DNA of 64,000 nt from DASRHT01 sp035293765 (GCA_035293765.1 DATGMF010000058.1:62001-126000); one strand, 5' to 3'. Counted from the stretch's first letter, positions 32,653-42,011 are shown. The notes: generated by a model not told the origin, from the sequence alone. Made by a program: numbers and translations.

Positions 32653-34869
32653 TCAATCATCCACATCCTGTAGGGGCAGGGTAAACCAGAAAGTGGAGCC
32701 TTTGCCGCTTTCACTTTCTAAACCGACCTGACCGTGATGGCGCTCAACGATAGTGCTACAGATGTGCAAGCCGAGGCCCAGACTGATGTCATAGCCGGAT
32801 TGCACCTCAATACCTTTGACGCGATAGAAACGCTCCCAGATGTGTTCATGCTCTTCCGCCGGAATGCCGGGCCCATTATCGCTGACAGAGACGCGGGCCA
32901 CAGATCTTTCCACCGCAACGCGAATGGTGATAGGACTATCCGCGGGGGAATACTTGAGCGCATTCGTCAGATAGTTATGCACCACCTGCCCGATACGATC
33001 TCTGTCAGCGATAATAGGTATGGGTTCACCTGGCTCTATCAGCGAGATCGTACGTTCAAGATTGACCTGGCGTTGATCTTCAATCGTTTGACGCACAATC
33101 GCAGCCAGGTCGCATGGCCTCATGCGCAGCTCCAGCTTATTGGCCTGGATACGGGAGACATCCAATAAATCGCCAATCATCCGCATCTGAACATTGCCGC
33201 GGTGGACCGCATATTCCAGCGGTTGATGGATACGTTCGAGCTTGCTATCAAGCGACTCCAGTTGCTCGGATGCCTGCCGTCTCAGGGTTCTGAGACGACG
33301 CTGTGCAAGCTGGATATTGCCGATGATGGTGGTAAGCGGGGAGCGCAGTTCGTGACTGGCAAGGCTGAGAAAAGCATCAAAGCGGCGGTTGGTTTCCAGG
33401 AGAGCCCGCTCGTTCGCGTAGGTTCTGGTCCATTCATACTGCAACCGCTCACGCTCTATCATCAATCCGGCAAGCTTCGCGACCGCTTTCAATAGCAGTA
33501 TCTCTTCGTGAGTGTAGGCATCATCGGAAATCTTCTTGCCCAGGCCCAGGACGCCAATTAGATGATCGCCAATAATCATTGGCGCTACCAGCAATATCTC
33601 AGCATAGCGGTTTTCGTGGGGCAGGGTGGGCATCGACGCCAGATCACAGGTTATCACCTTGTTGGTATAAAGACGAGAGATAGCCTCGGCGTTGAAGTGC
33701 TCGGCTAGTAAAGATGCCTGAATGGCCTCCCGCCACACTGCAACATCTTCGGGGGTGGGCGCGTCAATTGCGATCAGTTGCATCTGGCCGGTATCGGAAT
33801 CCAGTAAAGCAATACCTGCGCACTCACTCTCCAGTACCCGGCAAATCAACGTGGACAGGTGCTGCCCCACAGCGGAGATAATTGTCGAAAGGTCTATGAC
33901 CTCACCAACGGGCTGTGTGGCAAGTTTCGTCGGGATACGCACAAGCAGCTCAGCTAGCGTGAGCAGAGAATCAAGCGCCTTCTGGATACGACGCTGCAAT
34001 TGCCGTCGTTCGGTAATATCATGAAATACCACCACCGCCCCGGTAATTTGAGCCCGCTCGTCTCGAATAGGGGCGCCAGTGATATACAAATCGCGGCTTT
34101 CCCCACCCGGGCCAGTCATATGGGTCTCTAATACATTCTGACCCACCAGCACTTCGCCGCGAAGAAGGCGCTGCATGGGCCACTGGTCCAGCGCAATAAG
34201 CTGGTCGTTCTCATCATAAAATTGAAATAACCCGTGGCGCTCCTCCACCGTGATGTTATGCCAGCGCTCTCCCATAGCAAAAAGGGTATCGGCCATCGGG
34301 TTCGTCTGGATGATCTTTCCCTCCCGATCACCGACGAAAACTCCGGCGGTGATGGCCTTGAAGACCGCTTCCTGCCGGCTGACATGCTCTCGCAACTGGC
34401 GCTCGGAGTCACGCATCTGCTGAGTATGTGTGATATCGAAGCCAATATTGACCCATTCGCGAATATGACCGTCAACTCCACGCACGGGCGCCCCACGGAC
34501 CAAAAAAAGACAATATTCGCCTCCATGCTGCAAATGACCCTCCAGTTCGTACGCCCGCCCATGCGCCACTGCATCCTGCCAGATGGCAGCGACTCTCTCT
34601 TGATCAGCGGGATGAAATAGCTCCAGAAAATTTTTCTCTTTCAAGTTGTTATTTCCAGGCGAGGATCTTTCTTCCAGGATCACCCCGGTGGAGCTGGTGA
34701 TCCAGAGCATATCGCCCACTGCCTCCATTACAGAGCGAAACCGCTCTCCTGCCGCCTCCACCTCACGTTGGGATACGATTCTCTCGGTCGATGTCACAGG
34801 AGCACCTGTGACAAATGTATCCGCAACACTCCTCACCTGATCAGGTGCATTCTGAAGGTCGTGTTCCAT
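32653..34869 (-). CDS. Cytosolic sensor histidine kinase with PAS, PAS and GAF domains
   Basis: A 738-residue kinase without obvious membrane segments. Order: PAS (about 40-155), second PAS (about 165-290, with VVVFHDITERRQLQ), GAF (about 300-470), HisKA with His in SLASHELRSPLTTIIG (about 510-575), and HATPase (about 620-735; SDNGPGIPAEEHEH and GLGLHICSTIVERHHG). It probably senses a cytosolic signal such as redox state, light or a small ligand. No response regulator is adjacent, so it is an orphan kinase. GAGAGGAG precedes the ATG by 8-9 bases. Confidence 0.92.
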   Translation of the reverse strand: MEHDLQNAPDQVRSVADTFVTGAPVTSTERIVSQREVEAAGERFRSVMEAVGDMLWITSSTGVILEERSSPGNNNLKEKNFLELFHPADQERVAAIWQDAVAHGRAYELEGHLQHGGEYCLFLVRGAPVRGVDGHIREWVNIGFDITHTQQMRDSERQLREHVSRQEAVFKAITAGVFVGDREGKIIQTNPMADTLFAMGERWHNITVEERHGLFQFYDENDQLIALDQWPMQRLLRGEVLVGQNVLETHMTGPGGESRDLYITGAPIRDERAQITGAVVVFHDITERRQLQRRIQKALDSLLTLAELLVRIPTKLATQPVGEVIDLSTIISAVGQHLSTLICRVLESECAGIALLDSDTGQMQLIAIDAPTPEDVAVWREAIQASLLAEHFNAEAISRLYTNKVITCDLASMPTLPHENRYAEILLVAPMIIGDHLIGVLGLGKKISDDAYTHEEILLLKAVAKLAGLMIERERLQYEWTRTYANERALLETNRRFDAFLSLASHELRSPLTTIIGNIQLAQRRLRTLRRQASEQLESLDSKLERIHQPLEYAVHRGNVQMRMIGDLLDVSRIQANKLELRMRPCDLAAIVRQTIEDQRQVNLERTISLIEPGEPIPIIADRDRIGQVVHNYLTNALKYSPADSPITIRVAVERSVARVSVSDNGPGIPAEEHEHIWERFYRVKGIEVQSGYDISLGLGLHICSTIVERHHGQVGLESESGKGSTFWFTLPLQDVDD

Positions 34870-35203
34870 ATGGCCGCTCCTCTCATTTCAATACACACCC
34901 ACGAAGAGATCCGCCACGGAGAGGTTCTTCCTCAAATTACACACCTCCACGCGCTATTAAAACTTAATATATCGACAAAATTAAGAATCTATCCTCAATA
35001 ATATTGTATATCAGCAGATATGCCGCAAAATGTCAATACCTATGTTTATATCTAAAGTATATCTCCTAAAAGTAGCTATCGCGTGATAAGCCCGTCTTCC
35101 CATCCGAAAACAGCAGCTTCTGGCAGCTCCGTTAGATGTGATAGCATTAGGGCAGGGAAATTTGCGCTCTTTCACCGGGATGCGGTAACCGGGTCCCTAC
35201 TAA
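34870..35203. other. Intergenic region upstream of the sensor kinase
   Basis: About 330 bases, AT-rich near 34960-35070, without a supportable gene. It should contain the kinase promoter on the minus strand, which I could not define. A short GGGTCCCTAC sequence (35191-35200), also found near 42480, abuts the methylase remnant. Confidence 0.35.
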
Positions 35204-35563
35204 GGAAGAGCTGCGCGCCGCTATCACTTTATCGAGGGACTCGCGCGCTACTGGCAGGGCTTAGAGATCCTCGAACATACCACGACCAGGAAGTTCCGCC
35301 GCTTCCCCAGCCTGTTCGATAGCAGGAAAACAGTCTATCAGGCATTCCATCAGTTTTTCGAAAGATACAGCGATGCCACCATCGTCGTATCGTATTCCTC
35401 CAACGGCATACTGGCTAAAGAAGAGCTTTTGGCGATCCTGGCGCGCTATAAAAGCAAGGTGACGGTGTACGAGTGCGATCATCGCTACTCTCTGGGCAAT
35501 CACCATCATAAAATCCATGATAATCAGAACGAGGTCAAAGAGTTCCTGTTTGTGGGGACGTAG
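35204..35563 (+). pseudogene. Remnant of a D12-class DNA adenine methylase (C-terminal part)
   Basis: An open frame after the TAA at 35201-35203 encodes 119 residues ending EVKEFLFVGT. It reads like the C-terminal third of a Dam/D12-type N6-adenine methylase: RRYHFIEGLARYW, KFRRFPSLF, then ATIVVSYSSNGILAKEELL and VYECDHRYSLG, matching the family's S-Y-S-S-N and D-H-x-Y-S conserved segments. The AdoMet-binding FxGxG and DPPY motifs are absent, and there is no start codon or ribosome-binding site near its beginning. It is therefore a truncated relic, not an active enzyme. Confidence 0.7.
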
Positions 35564-35569
35564 CCACTG

Positions 35570-36067
35570 CTATCCCTTGAAGGCGCGCGCCTCCTCCTGC
35601 TGGAGCTTGAGCAGATACCATCCAAGCACGGCCAGCAATGAGAGCGCCGGTTGCGAGAGCGCCAGAGGGGAGAGCTCAAGCTCTTTTGCCTTTTTGAAGT
35701 AGATCAGGGGAATATCTTTATCGGTGCGCCAGACCCACTCGTTGCGCCAGAAGCTCGTATTGGCCCATTTATACTGCCGCGCATCGTTGAAGAGGAGCAC
35801 GCCGCTTCCGCCGGGGTTGCGTTTGAGATGTGCTACCTCTTCGCCCGAAGCTGCGAGGCGTACGACAACGTGCTTCTGAAAGAAGCTCTCGCGTTGAAAC
35901 GTCCAGCTTCCATCGGCGGCAGCGGCGGTCGCGAGCGAACCGATAAGATTTTTCCAGCACAACGTTGCCAGCAGATCATTACCCCCGTACAGCTCGTACT
36001 GGCGCTTCATTAAATGAGGATGAACCCAGTAGAGCTCGGAGGTGTCGGCTTCGCGAATCGGTATCAT
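35570..36067 (-). CDS. Hypothetical 165-residue protein
   Basis: I do not recognise this family with certainty. The sequence (YELYGGNDLLATLCWKNL, SWTFQRESFFQKHVVVRLA, DARQYKWANTSFWRNEWVW) alternates beta strands with Trp and Tyr at regular positions, reminiscent of LURP-one/scramblase-like beta barrels. There is no signal peptide. ATG 36067 follows CGGAG by about 7 bases; the frame extends to 36103, overlapping the neighbouring gene, which is less likely. It lies at the end of a run of four genes on the same strand, 32 bases after the membrane protein gene. Confidence 0.65.
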   Translation of the reverse strand: MIPIREADTSELYWVHPHLMKRQYELYGGNDLLATLCWKNLIGSLATAAAADGSWTFQRESFFQKHVVVRLAASGEEVAHLKRNPGGSGVLLFNDARQYKWANTSFWRNEWVWRTDKDIPLIYFKKAKELELSPLALSQPALSLLAVLGWYLLKLQQEEARAFKG

Positions 36068-36099
36068 GGCTGTACTCCGGCGCATCGATGCTATCACGA

Positions 36100-36645
36100 T
36101 CAACGCACATAGATATTATACTGCGCTATTTGCCTTTGATACTTTTCTTGAATAGTATCAAAAACCTCCTGGGCTGATATTGGCGATGCTATGAGAGAAA
36201 TAGCCATTGCAAGATTGCCGAAAAGGCGGCAGAGACGTCCTTGCCAGGGATAGCGTGCGGAAAAGGTCTTCAGTCCACCCTCAGAGAGATAGATATTGAG
36301 CGTGGATATCCCCCGCGTTTTGCTGAAAAAGATGAAGGCAATTTCCTCCCAGGTGATGAGATAGTTTCCAAAGAGACTCCATTGATGAAATCCCTCATCA
36401 TTCACATTCAGAAGAGGCCAGGGTTTTACCAGCACAAAGATACATACCAGAGCGCCCAGACCGAAAAACACTATGGCAAAGACATCTAAACCCGCATTTA
36501 ACGGATTGCTAGCATTTGGGAAAAGAAAACTGCCAATAGCAACAAATACCAACGATCCTATGAGCAGCAGCAACACCTTCTTGCGAGCAGGATAGAGAAT
36601 GAAAGCCTGCCCATCGGCCTGGCTTAAACTGTCCTGGTTGTTCAT
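36100..36645 (-). CDS. Small membrane protein (STM3941-like)
   Basis: A 181-residue protein with two hydrophobic helices (about 23-45 and 54-76) followed by a soluble PH-like domain, including LLNVNDEGFHQWSLFGNYLI and TWEEIAFIF. This layout matches the STM3941 family of unknown function. AGGAG lies 9 bases before ATG 36645; the ATG at 36651 is possible but too close to the site. It begins 12 bases after comB and probably shares its transcript. Confidence 0.7.
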   Translation of the reverse strand: MNNQDSLSQADGQAFILYPARKKVLLLLIGSLVFVAIGSFLFPNASNPLNAGLDVFAIVFFGLGALVCIFVLVKPWPLLNVNDEGFHQWSLFGNYLITWEEIAFIFFSKTRGISTLNIYLSEGGLKTFSARYPWQGRLCRLFGNLAMAISLIASPISAQEVFDTIQEKYQRQIAQYNIYVR

Positions 36646-36657
36646 CCGCATCTTCTC

Positions 36658-37494
36658 CTAAGTGTGTTTCCGCTCGATATCCTCAGGTATAGTATTTGTA
36701 CTGCTTCCTGAGGAAGGTGGGGAAAAGGCGTGGCTATCCCGGTCCGAGGGAGGATACTGAAAGAGTGTCAGCAACCCCGTCGCCTCTTCTCGTTCCGCCA
36801 CCATCGGCACGCTGGAACTCACGTTAGCCGTCATGCAGAGCATCAGGTCCGGCTCTAACCCGGCTTTGATCACCGCGCGCGCAGACACACAATAATCGAG
36901 CAGCCGCGGTGGCGCATAGGTCTGATAGAGCGTGGTCGCGGCGTGGACGCTCTCACGAACGCGTATATCTGGAGACTGGCGCTGGATCTCAAGGGCAAGA
37001 TAGCCGGCGCAGGTTGTGTCATCAAGCGCGAAGTAGCCACCCACGCCCGCACAGACCAGCGCGATATTGCTCCCACGCTCCTGCGCCAGTGCGAGTGCGC
37101 GCGTGGTGACGGCCTGAGCATTGTAGAAGCAGCCCGCGAGCCGGACGCTTTGGGGCGGACAGGCGAAGAAGGCGCGGGTGCCGTTGGTCGTGGCAAAGAT
37201 CAGGTCGCGCCCGCTCAGATCGGCCTCGGCAAGCTGTACAGGCGAATTGCCGTAATCAAAGCCGGGGATCTGGCTGGCGTTGCGCTCCCCACAGAGCAGA
37301 CGACCGGGAGCTTTTGCTGCCGCCTCCTGTGCCTGCTCGATAGTATCGGCGGCGAAGACGCGCCTCGCTCCGCGATCAAAGATGACCGCGAGCGAGGTGG
37401 TGGCGCGAATGACATCGATCACAATATAGATATCGTCTGCGGACGCGTTAGTAGCCGCCAGTTCCGAGGGCGTAAAGAACACGTTCAGTCGCAC
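36658..37494 (-). CDS. comB: 2-phosphosulfolactate phosphatase-like protein (ComB)
   Basis: A 278-residue protein with the ComB signatures: DIYIVIDVIRATTSLAVIFD, CGERNASQIPGFDYGNSP, LIFATTNGTRAFFAC and LVCAGVGGYFALDDTTCAG. In methanogens ComB removes phosphate from 2-phosphosulfolactate in coenzyme M synthesis. Bacterial homologues occur without that pathway, so the substrate here is uncertain. The last 40 residues are Ser/Pro-rich and outside the domain. Its start lies 1 base after the stop of the acyl-CoA synthetase gene, implying a tight operon. Confidence 0.85.
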   Translation of the reverse strand: MRLNVFFTPSELAATNASADDIYIVIDVIRATTSLAVIFDRGARRVFAADTIEQAQEAAAKAPGRLLCGERNASQIPGFDYGNSPVQLAEADLSGRDLIFATTNGTRAFFACPPQSVRLAGCFYNAQAVTTRALALAQERGSNIALVCAGVGGYFALDDTTCAGYLALEIQRQSPDIRVRESVHAATTLYQTYAPPRLLDYCVSARAVIKAGLEPDLMLCMTANVSSSVPMVAEREEATGLLTLFQYPPSDRDSHAFSPPSSGSSTNTIPEDIERKHT

Positions 37495-37495
37495 A

Positions 37496-39166
37496 TTATT
37501 TTCCTTGCTTCTTAGCTCGTTCTATCTCCCTTAGCTCGACGCGGCGGATCTTGCCCGATATCGTCTTGGGCAGGCTATCGACGAACTCGATCTCGCGCGG
37601 ATACTTGTACGGGGCCGTGACGCGTTTGACGTGCTCCTGTATTTCGCCTGCCAGTTCGTCGGAGGGCTTGTAGCCGGGGGCGAGGATGATACAGGCTTTG
37701 ACGATCTCGCCGCGCATCTCGTCGGGGCTGGCGATGACCGCCGATTCCGCCACGGCAGGATGCTCCTTGAGCGCGCTCTCGACCTCGAAGGGTCCGATGC
37801 GATAGCCTGCACTGATAATCACATCATCGGCCCGCCCGACGAACCAGAAATAGCCATCCTTATCTTTATAGGCGCGGTCACCCGTGATATACCAGTCGCC
37901 GCGGATGCAGGCTGCGCTGGCCTCGGGGTTGCGCCAGTACTCCTTGAACATCCAGGTGGGGCGATGCGGTTTAACACGCACAGCGATATCGCCTTCCTTA
38001 TCGGGCGGCAGCTCGCTGCCATCGTGGTCGATTACGCTGACATCAAAGCCGGGCGAGGGCTTGCCCATCGAGCCCGGCTTGACTTGCAGCGGGGGGAAAT
38101 TGGCGCAGAGCAGCACCGTCTCGGTCTGCCCGTAGCCATCGCGAATGGTCATTCCCGTGGTCTCTTCCCATACTTTTATAACTTCTGGATTCAAAGGCTC
38201 GCCCGCGCCGACGCAGTGCCGCAGGGCTTTGGGGGGATGCGCCTTCATATACGCCATCGGCTCATCAAGCACGAGCATGCGATAGGCGGTCGGAGGCGCG
38301 CACAGGGTCGTGATGGGATACTTGTTGAGCATCTCCAGCGTCTCAATGGCGTTGAACTTGCCGCGCGCATCCTGGATAAACATGGCCGCGCCCATAATCC
38401 ACGGGCCAAAAAGATTGCTCCAGGCGGCCTTTGCCCACCCCATTTCGCTCAAATTCCAGTGCAGGTCGTCCTCATGCAGGTCGAGCCAGTATTTGCCGGT
38501 GATCGTATGGCCGATAGGATAGCTGGCGTGGGTGTGCAGCACCATTTTGGGGTAGCCGACGGTGCCGGAAGTGAAATAGACCAGGCAGGGATCGTCGCTT
38601 CTGGTTTTGGATCCGGTGAATTCAGCGGGAGCCCGCGCGACGATCTGATGATAATTGACCCAGCCTGAGCGTTCGGCGCCGCTCTGATCGACCAGGATCG
38701 CGTATTTGATGGTGGGACACTCGTTGCGCACTTGATCGAATTTGGGTGCGCCTTCAGCGTCGGTAATAAAGCTCTGTGCCTCCGCCACTTCGGCGCGGAA
38801 CTGGATATCTTTCGGCGTGAGCAGGGTCGTACAGGGAATGGGGATAGCGCCCAGCTTCATCAGACCCAGCACGCTCTCCCACCACTCAGGAAAGCGTGGC
38901 AGCATCACCAGCACGCGATCCCCCTTCTTGATACCTAGCTCAGCAAAGGCGTTGGCGGCGCGGCTGGAAGCTGCGGAGAAATGGGCGAAGGTGAGGGAGC
39001 GTTCTGCGCCGTCCTGTCCCACCCACAACATCGCCAGCTTATTGGGATCGCTGGCCCACTTGCCCATCACATCGGTTGCGAAGTTAAAATATTCGGGCAC
39101 CTCAAGATGAAAATTGCGCCGTTCGGCTTCGTAATCAAGCATATGCGGAGTTCTGGCTGTGGTCAT
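37496..39166 (-). CDS. AMP-forming acyl-CoA synthetase (medium-chain/acetyl-CoA synthetase type)
   Basis: A 556-residue adenylate-forming enzyme. Motifs: ATP loop YFTSGTVGYPKMVLHTH (about 205-222), GAGEPLNPEVIKVW, DGYGQTETV (A5), YITGDRAYKDKDGYFWFVGR (A7/A8) and the C-terminal lysine in LPKTISGKIRRVELRE. It should activate a carboxylic acid with ATP and transfer it to CoA; the size and sequence best match medium-chain acyl-CoA or acetoacetate-type ligases. AAGGAG occurs 12 bases before the ATG; an ATG 8 codons later is an alternative. First gene of the operon with comB. Confidence 0.9.
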   Translation of the reverse strand: MTTARTPHMLDYEAERRNFHLEVPEYFNFATDVMGKWASDPNKLAMLWVGQDGAERSLTFAHFSAASSRAANAFAELGIKKGDRVLVMLPRFPEWWESVLGLMKLGAIPIPCTTLLTPKDIQFRAEVAEAQSFITDAEGAPKFDQVRNECPTIKYAILVDQSGAERSGWVNYHQIVARAPAEFTGSKTRSDDPCLVYFTSGTVGYPKMVLHTHASYPIGHTITGKYWLDLHEDDLHWNLSEMGWAKAAWSNLFGPWIMGAAMFIQDARGKFNAIETLEMLNKYPITTLCAPPTAYRMLVLDEPMAYMKAHPPKALRHCVGAGEPLNPEVIKVWEETTGMTIRDGYGQTETVLLCANFPPLQVKPGSMGKPSPGFDVSVIDHDGSELPPDKEGDIAVRVKPHRPTWMFKEYWRNPEASAACIRGDWYITGDRAYKDKDGYFWFVGRADDVIISAGYRIGPFEVESALKEHPAVAESAVIASPDEMRGEIVKACIILAPGYKPSDELAGEIQEHVKRVTAPYKYPREIEFVDSLPKTISGKIRRVELREIERAKKQGK

Positions 39167-39326
39167 AATCTCAAAATCTCCTTACAATACCAGCAGCATT
39201 GTCGCACCAACAACGCTGTTCGGCAACTCTTCTCCTCTCTGTATCATATCACGAATACTCGCGCGCTTCACCGCCTATACCTCACGTTTACCAGATAGAC
39301 GGAGCAGCAAGCCGTTGAAGAAGATA

Positions 39327-41366
39327 TCATTCCTCACTCCCTTCTTGCAAGTCTTCTAACCGCTGCCGCCACTCATCAGCCCAGGGAAGCTTTAGATGCT
39401 CTACAATGTCTACGGCTATCCGCATATCTGCTATAGCCCGGGCATTATCCTCTGTTGCTTCATACACGAGCGAACGATAATAGAGCGTGATAGATTGGCT
39501 ATAGTTATCTCGTATACTCTGATAAAGCTCGTATGCTTCTGTTAGCAGATTCAGCGCCGCCTCATACTGCTCCAACCGTGCAGCCATTAGCCCTATCGCT
39601 TTGCGCACATTGGCCTCTCCCAACCGGTCTCCCACCGCGCGGAACAGCTCTAACGCTTGCTCATAGGAGACCAGCGCCGCCTGCATCTCCTTGCGAAACT
39701 GCTGCACATCCCCTATCGCTTGGCGCACATTGGCCTCTCCCAACCGGTCTCCCACCGCGCGGAACAGCTCTAACGCTTGCTCATAGGAGACCAGCGCCGC
39801 CTCTCGCTCATCGCGAAACTGCTGCACATCCCCTATCGCTTTGCGCACATTGGCCTCTCCCAACTTCGAACCCACCGCGCGGAACAGCTCTAACGCTTGC
39901 TCATAGGAGACCAGCGCCGCCTGCATCTCGAATCCATAAGCGTAAAAGCGCCCCTGCCAGTTGGCGCGTGTAGCGCTAGAGCCGGGCGTAAGGTCAAGCG
40001 TTTCGTCGTGGGCGACCTCCAGTAACGCGCTGAAGTATTCGCGGTTATCGCGAATATATGCGCCCTGGACGGCCTCTTCCCAGAGCGATATTCCCTGCTC
40101 TTCATTCAGCACAATGGCATGATAATACCAATCCAGCGGGTAAGGCTCTATATCTGCAAGGTGCGTGAGCGCGCGTTGGTGATATTGTTGCCATTGGGCA
40201 GGTTCCTGGACGCGAATTCTGGGGGCCTGTAAGTTGCGTATCAGGTCATGGCAGGCATAGCGTTGATGACCGCGAGCTTCGATGTATGGGTAACGGATGA
40301 ATTGTTCGAACAGCTCGGCTCTACTTTTTGGCGGCAGGAGGTCATCGAACATCGCTTCTAGCATGGGGAGGTCGAAGCTGCGTAATAGAACGCTGTATTT
40401 GGTCAGTTCGCGAAAGGGTGAGGGGAGGCGCTGATAGAGCAGGGGTTGGAGATATTCGAGCAGCGCCTGTTCGTTGAACTGGTCCTGAAGCTGGGGCAGG
40501 TCGGCGATGGTTAACGGTCGGTCGCCTTGCTGCTGCCAGAGCAGGCCGATAATCTCGACGCAGAGCGCATGGCCGTGCGTGATGTCATAGAGACGCTGGC
40601 GCACGCTGGTATCCGTCACTCCTATTTGCAATAGATAGTCATCCGTCGCGCTCTGGTCCAGAAACGGGAGTTTATGCGCGTATACTTCCTGTCGCCTGAT
40701 GGTCATCATTGACAGGGGCATGCGGCTGGTCATGACTACATGACAACGTTTGCCTTTCCTGTGCAGCCGCTCGTGCAGCGATGGCAGCAGGTCGTTGAGC
40801 AACCATTGCCCGACCTCTGATGCTTCCGCCTCCCCCAGCCATTCGCAGGTGTCGAGCAGCAGGACCAGGCGCGAGCTGGCAAGCGTGAGCAGCAGGTCAT
40901 AGAACGCCTGCGTCGCCTGCGCGCGTATCTGGCGGCGTAGCTCCACTATGGCAGTGTTAATGTTGAGCTGCATTCCCTGGCCCTGGAATGACGCGCTTTC
41001 AGCAAGATGAATCTCTTGCGTCAGGTTGCCAGCAGGGTGCGAGAGTTTGCTGCGTCCATCGGCCAGCACCTGTTGTGTGTGCTGCATTTGCTGCGCATCA
41101 ACAAACGATTCGGACTGCGGGAGCAGTTCTTCCAGCACGGTCAGAGGGTCGATGCGTAACGATGGGATGGCAAAATTGAGTTTGAGCGTCACCACATTCT
41201 GCGGCGTCTCTTCGGCAAGACGAGCTAAAAGCCTGCTTTTGCCGATGCCTCCCTGCCCGGTGATGAGCAACACCCAGGGATTTGACTGCGTGAGCAGTTG
41301 CTGATAGAGTCGCTTTTCCTCTTCGCGTCCGACAAACGGCGTCAGGAACGGGAGAGCCAGAGACAT
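39327..41366 (-). CDS. STAND-type ATPase with C-terminal TPR repeats
   Basis: A 679-residue protein. It opens SLALPFLTPFVGREEEKRLY, followed by Walker A in WVLLITGQGGIGKSRLL (about 43) and Walker B LVLLLDTCEWLGE (about 175), as in AAA/NACHT-like STAND switch ATPases. A winged-helix-like region follows (about 320-410). The C-terminal third holds three almost identical 40-residue TPR repeats plus two more divergent ones. ATG 41366 follows GAAAGGA. No catalytic effector domain is seen, so it is probably a signalling scaffold acting through a partner; the gene at 41568 encodes a candidate. Confidence 0.82.
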   Translation of the reverse strand: MSLALPFLTPFVGREEEKRLYQQLLTQSNPWVLLITGQGGIGKSRLLARLAEETPQNVVTLKLNFAIPSLRIDPLTVLEELLPQSESFVDAQQMQHTQQVLADGRSKLSHPAGNLTQEIHLAESASFQGQGMQLNINTAIVELRRQIRAQATQAFYDLLLTLASSRLVLLLDTCEWLGEAEASEVGQWLLNDLLPSLHERLHRKGKRCHVVMTSRMPLSMMTIRRQEVYAHKLPFLDQSATDDYLLQIGVTDTSVRQRLYDITHGHALCVEIIGLLWQQQGDRPLTIADLPQLQDQFNEQALLEYLQPLLYQRLPSPFRELTKYSVLLRSFDLPMLEAMFDDLLPPKSRAELFEQFIRYPYIEARGHQRYACHDLIRNLQAPRIRVQEPAQWQQYHQRALTHLADIEPYPLDWYYHAIVLNEEQGISLWEEAVQGAYIRDNREYFSALLEVAHDETLDLTPGSSATRANWQGRFYAYGFEMQAALVSYEQALELFRAVGSKLGEANVRKAIGDVQQFRDEREAALVSYEQALELFRAVGDRLGEANVRQAIGDVQQFRKEMQAALVSYEQALELFRAVGDRLGEANVRKAIGLMAARLEQYEAALNLLTEAYELYQSIRDNYSQSITLYYRSLVYEATEDNARAIADMRIAVDIVEHLKLPWADEWRQRLEDLQEGSEE
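39597..39956 (-). repeat. Three tandem 120-bp repeats inside the STAND-TPR gene
   Basis: The sequence repeats with an exact period of 120 bases starting near 39601, 39721 and 39841, nearly identical except for a few codons. It encodes the repeated unit with AALVSYEQALELFRAVG and LGEANVRKAIG. Such near-identity implies recent duplication and likely copy-number change between strains. Confidence 0.9.
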
Positions 41367-41436
41367 GCTGCGATTCCTTTCGTGCGTCAGGTCATTATAC
41401 AGATGAACAAATGATGCTGGCAATCTGTGGCTCCCC

Positions 41437-41537
41437 TGCTGTGGCAACGACATTGATGCCGTCCGCTTTAGCGCCCCCGTCCACCCTCTTGAAAGGTCGG
41501 CAGTAAGCTGGACGGCATCAATCCCGTCGCCACAGCA
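41437..41537. repeat. Long imperfect inverted repeat between two minus-strand genes
   Basis: A 28-base arm at 41437-41464 pairs with 41510-41537, with 25 of 28 matches (outer part TGCTGTGG, inner GATGCCGTCC / GGACGGCATC), around a 45-base loop. It lies between the STAND-ATPase gene and the upstream small gene. It may be a terminator or attenuator, or a small non-autonomous element. Confidence 0.7.
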
Positions 41538-41567
41538 ATATTGCCAGTTTCACTTGTTCAAAGAGCA

Positions 41568-42011
41568 TCATGGTGTCAGCTTCTCTGGGCCGATGGTGAA
41601 CTGCACGTCGTCGGCGCTGGCTCTCTCTCCCAGGTTGACCTCCTGGTGCCCCCTGCCGCTGGTATTGCTCATGCGGATATGGGAGGCTTTGGCCTCCGCT
41701 GCTGCTATCAGCGCCTGGTGCGGGCCCGATTGGACCAGTTGTGTAAGCTCATGCGCGAAGGTGGGATCAGCATTGAGAATGTTCAGCAGCTTTTTCTCGA
41801 TCACAGTGGAGAAGTCGGTATCGCCACCCATAAAGGTTTGCAGCGCCTGGCTGGCATTGCCGCCATCCTGCTCGTGCGCGAACCGCTTGCGAATAGCCTC
41901 GTAAACATGGGTTGCCAGCTCTTTGCTTTTGCCATAGACATCTTCGCCTGCTTTTGACACAATACCTGTCAGGAGCCCTATCGCGAGCGCGGTCAGCGTT
42001 GCAGCATCCAT
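41568..42011 (-). CDS. Hypothetical 147-residue protein, possible STAND-ATPase partner
   Basis: I do not recognise an established family. The N-terminal 75 residues are helical (TLTALAIGLLTGIVSKAGED, TFMGGDTDFSTVIEKKLLNI) and the C-terminus is Gly/Asn-rich and beta-like (RMSNTSGRGHQEVNLGERAS). Small proteins with this helical head and glycine-rich tail are common next to NTPases of the STAND class. It has no signal peptide; the first hydrophobic stretch is short. The gene precedes the STAND-TPR gene on the same strand with a large hairpin between them. Function unknown. Confidence 0.65.
   Translation of the reverse strand: MDAATLTALAIGLLTGIVSKAGEDVYGKSKELATHVYEAIRKRFAHEQDGGNASQALQTFMGGDTDFSTVIEKKLLNILNADPTFAHELTQLVQSGPHQALIAAAEAKASHIRMSNTSGRGHQEVNLGERASADDVQFTIGPEKLTP

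Noticed and set aside
37631..38668. 345-codon plus-strand frame
   Set aside because: Antisense to the acyl-CoA synthetase, whose motifs are complete; no recognisable protein.
39597..39956. Regular repeats taken as a possible CRISPR array
   Set aside because: The period is 120 bases without spacers and the frame encodes TPR units.
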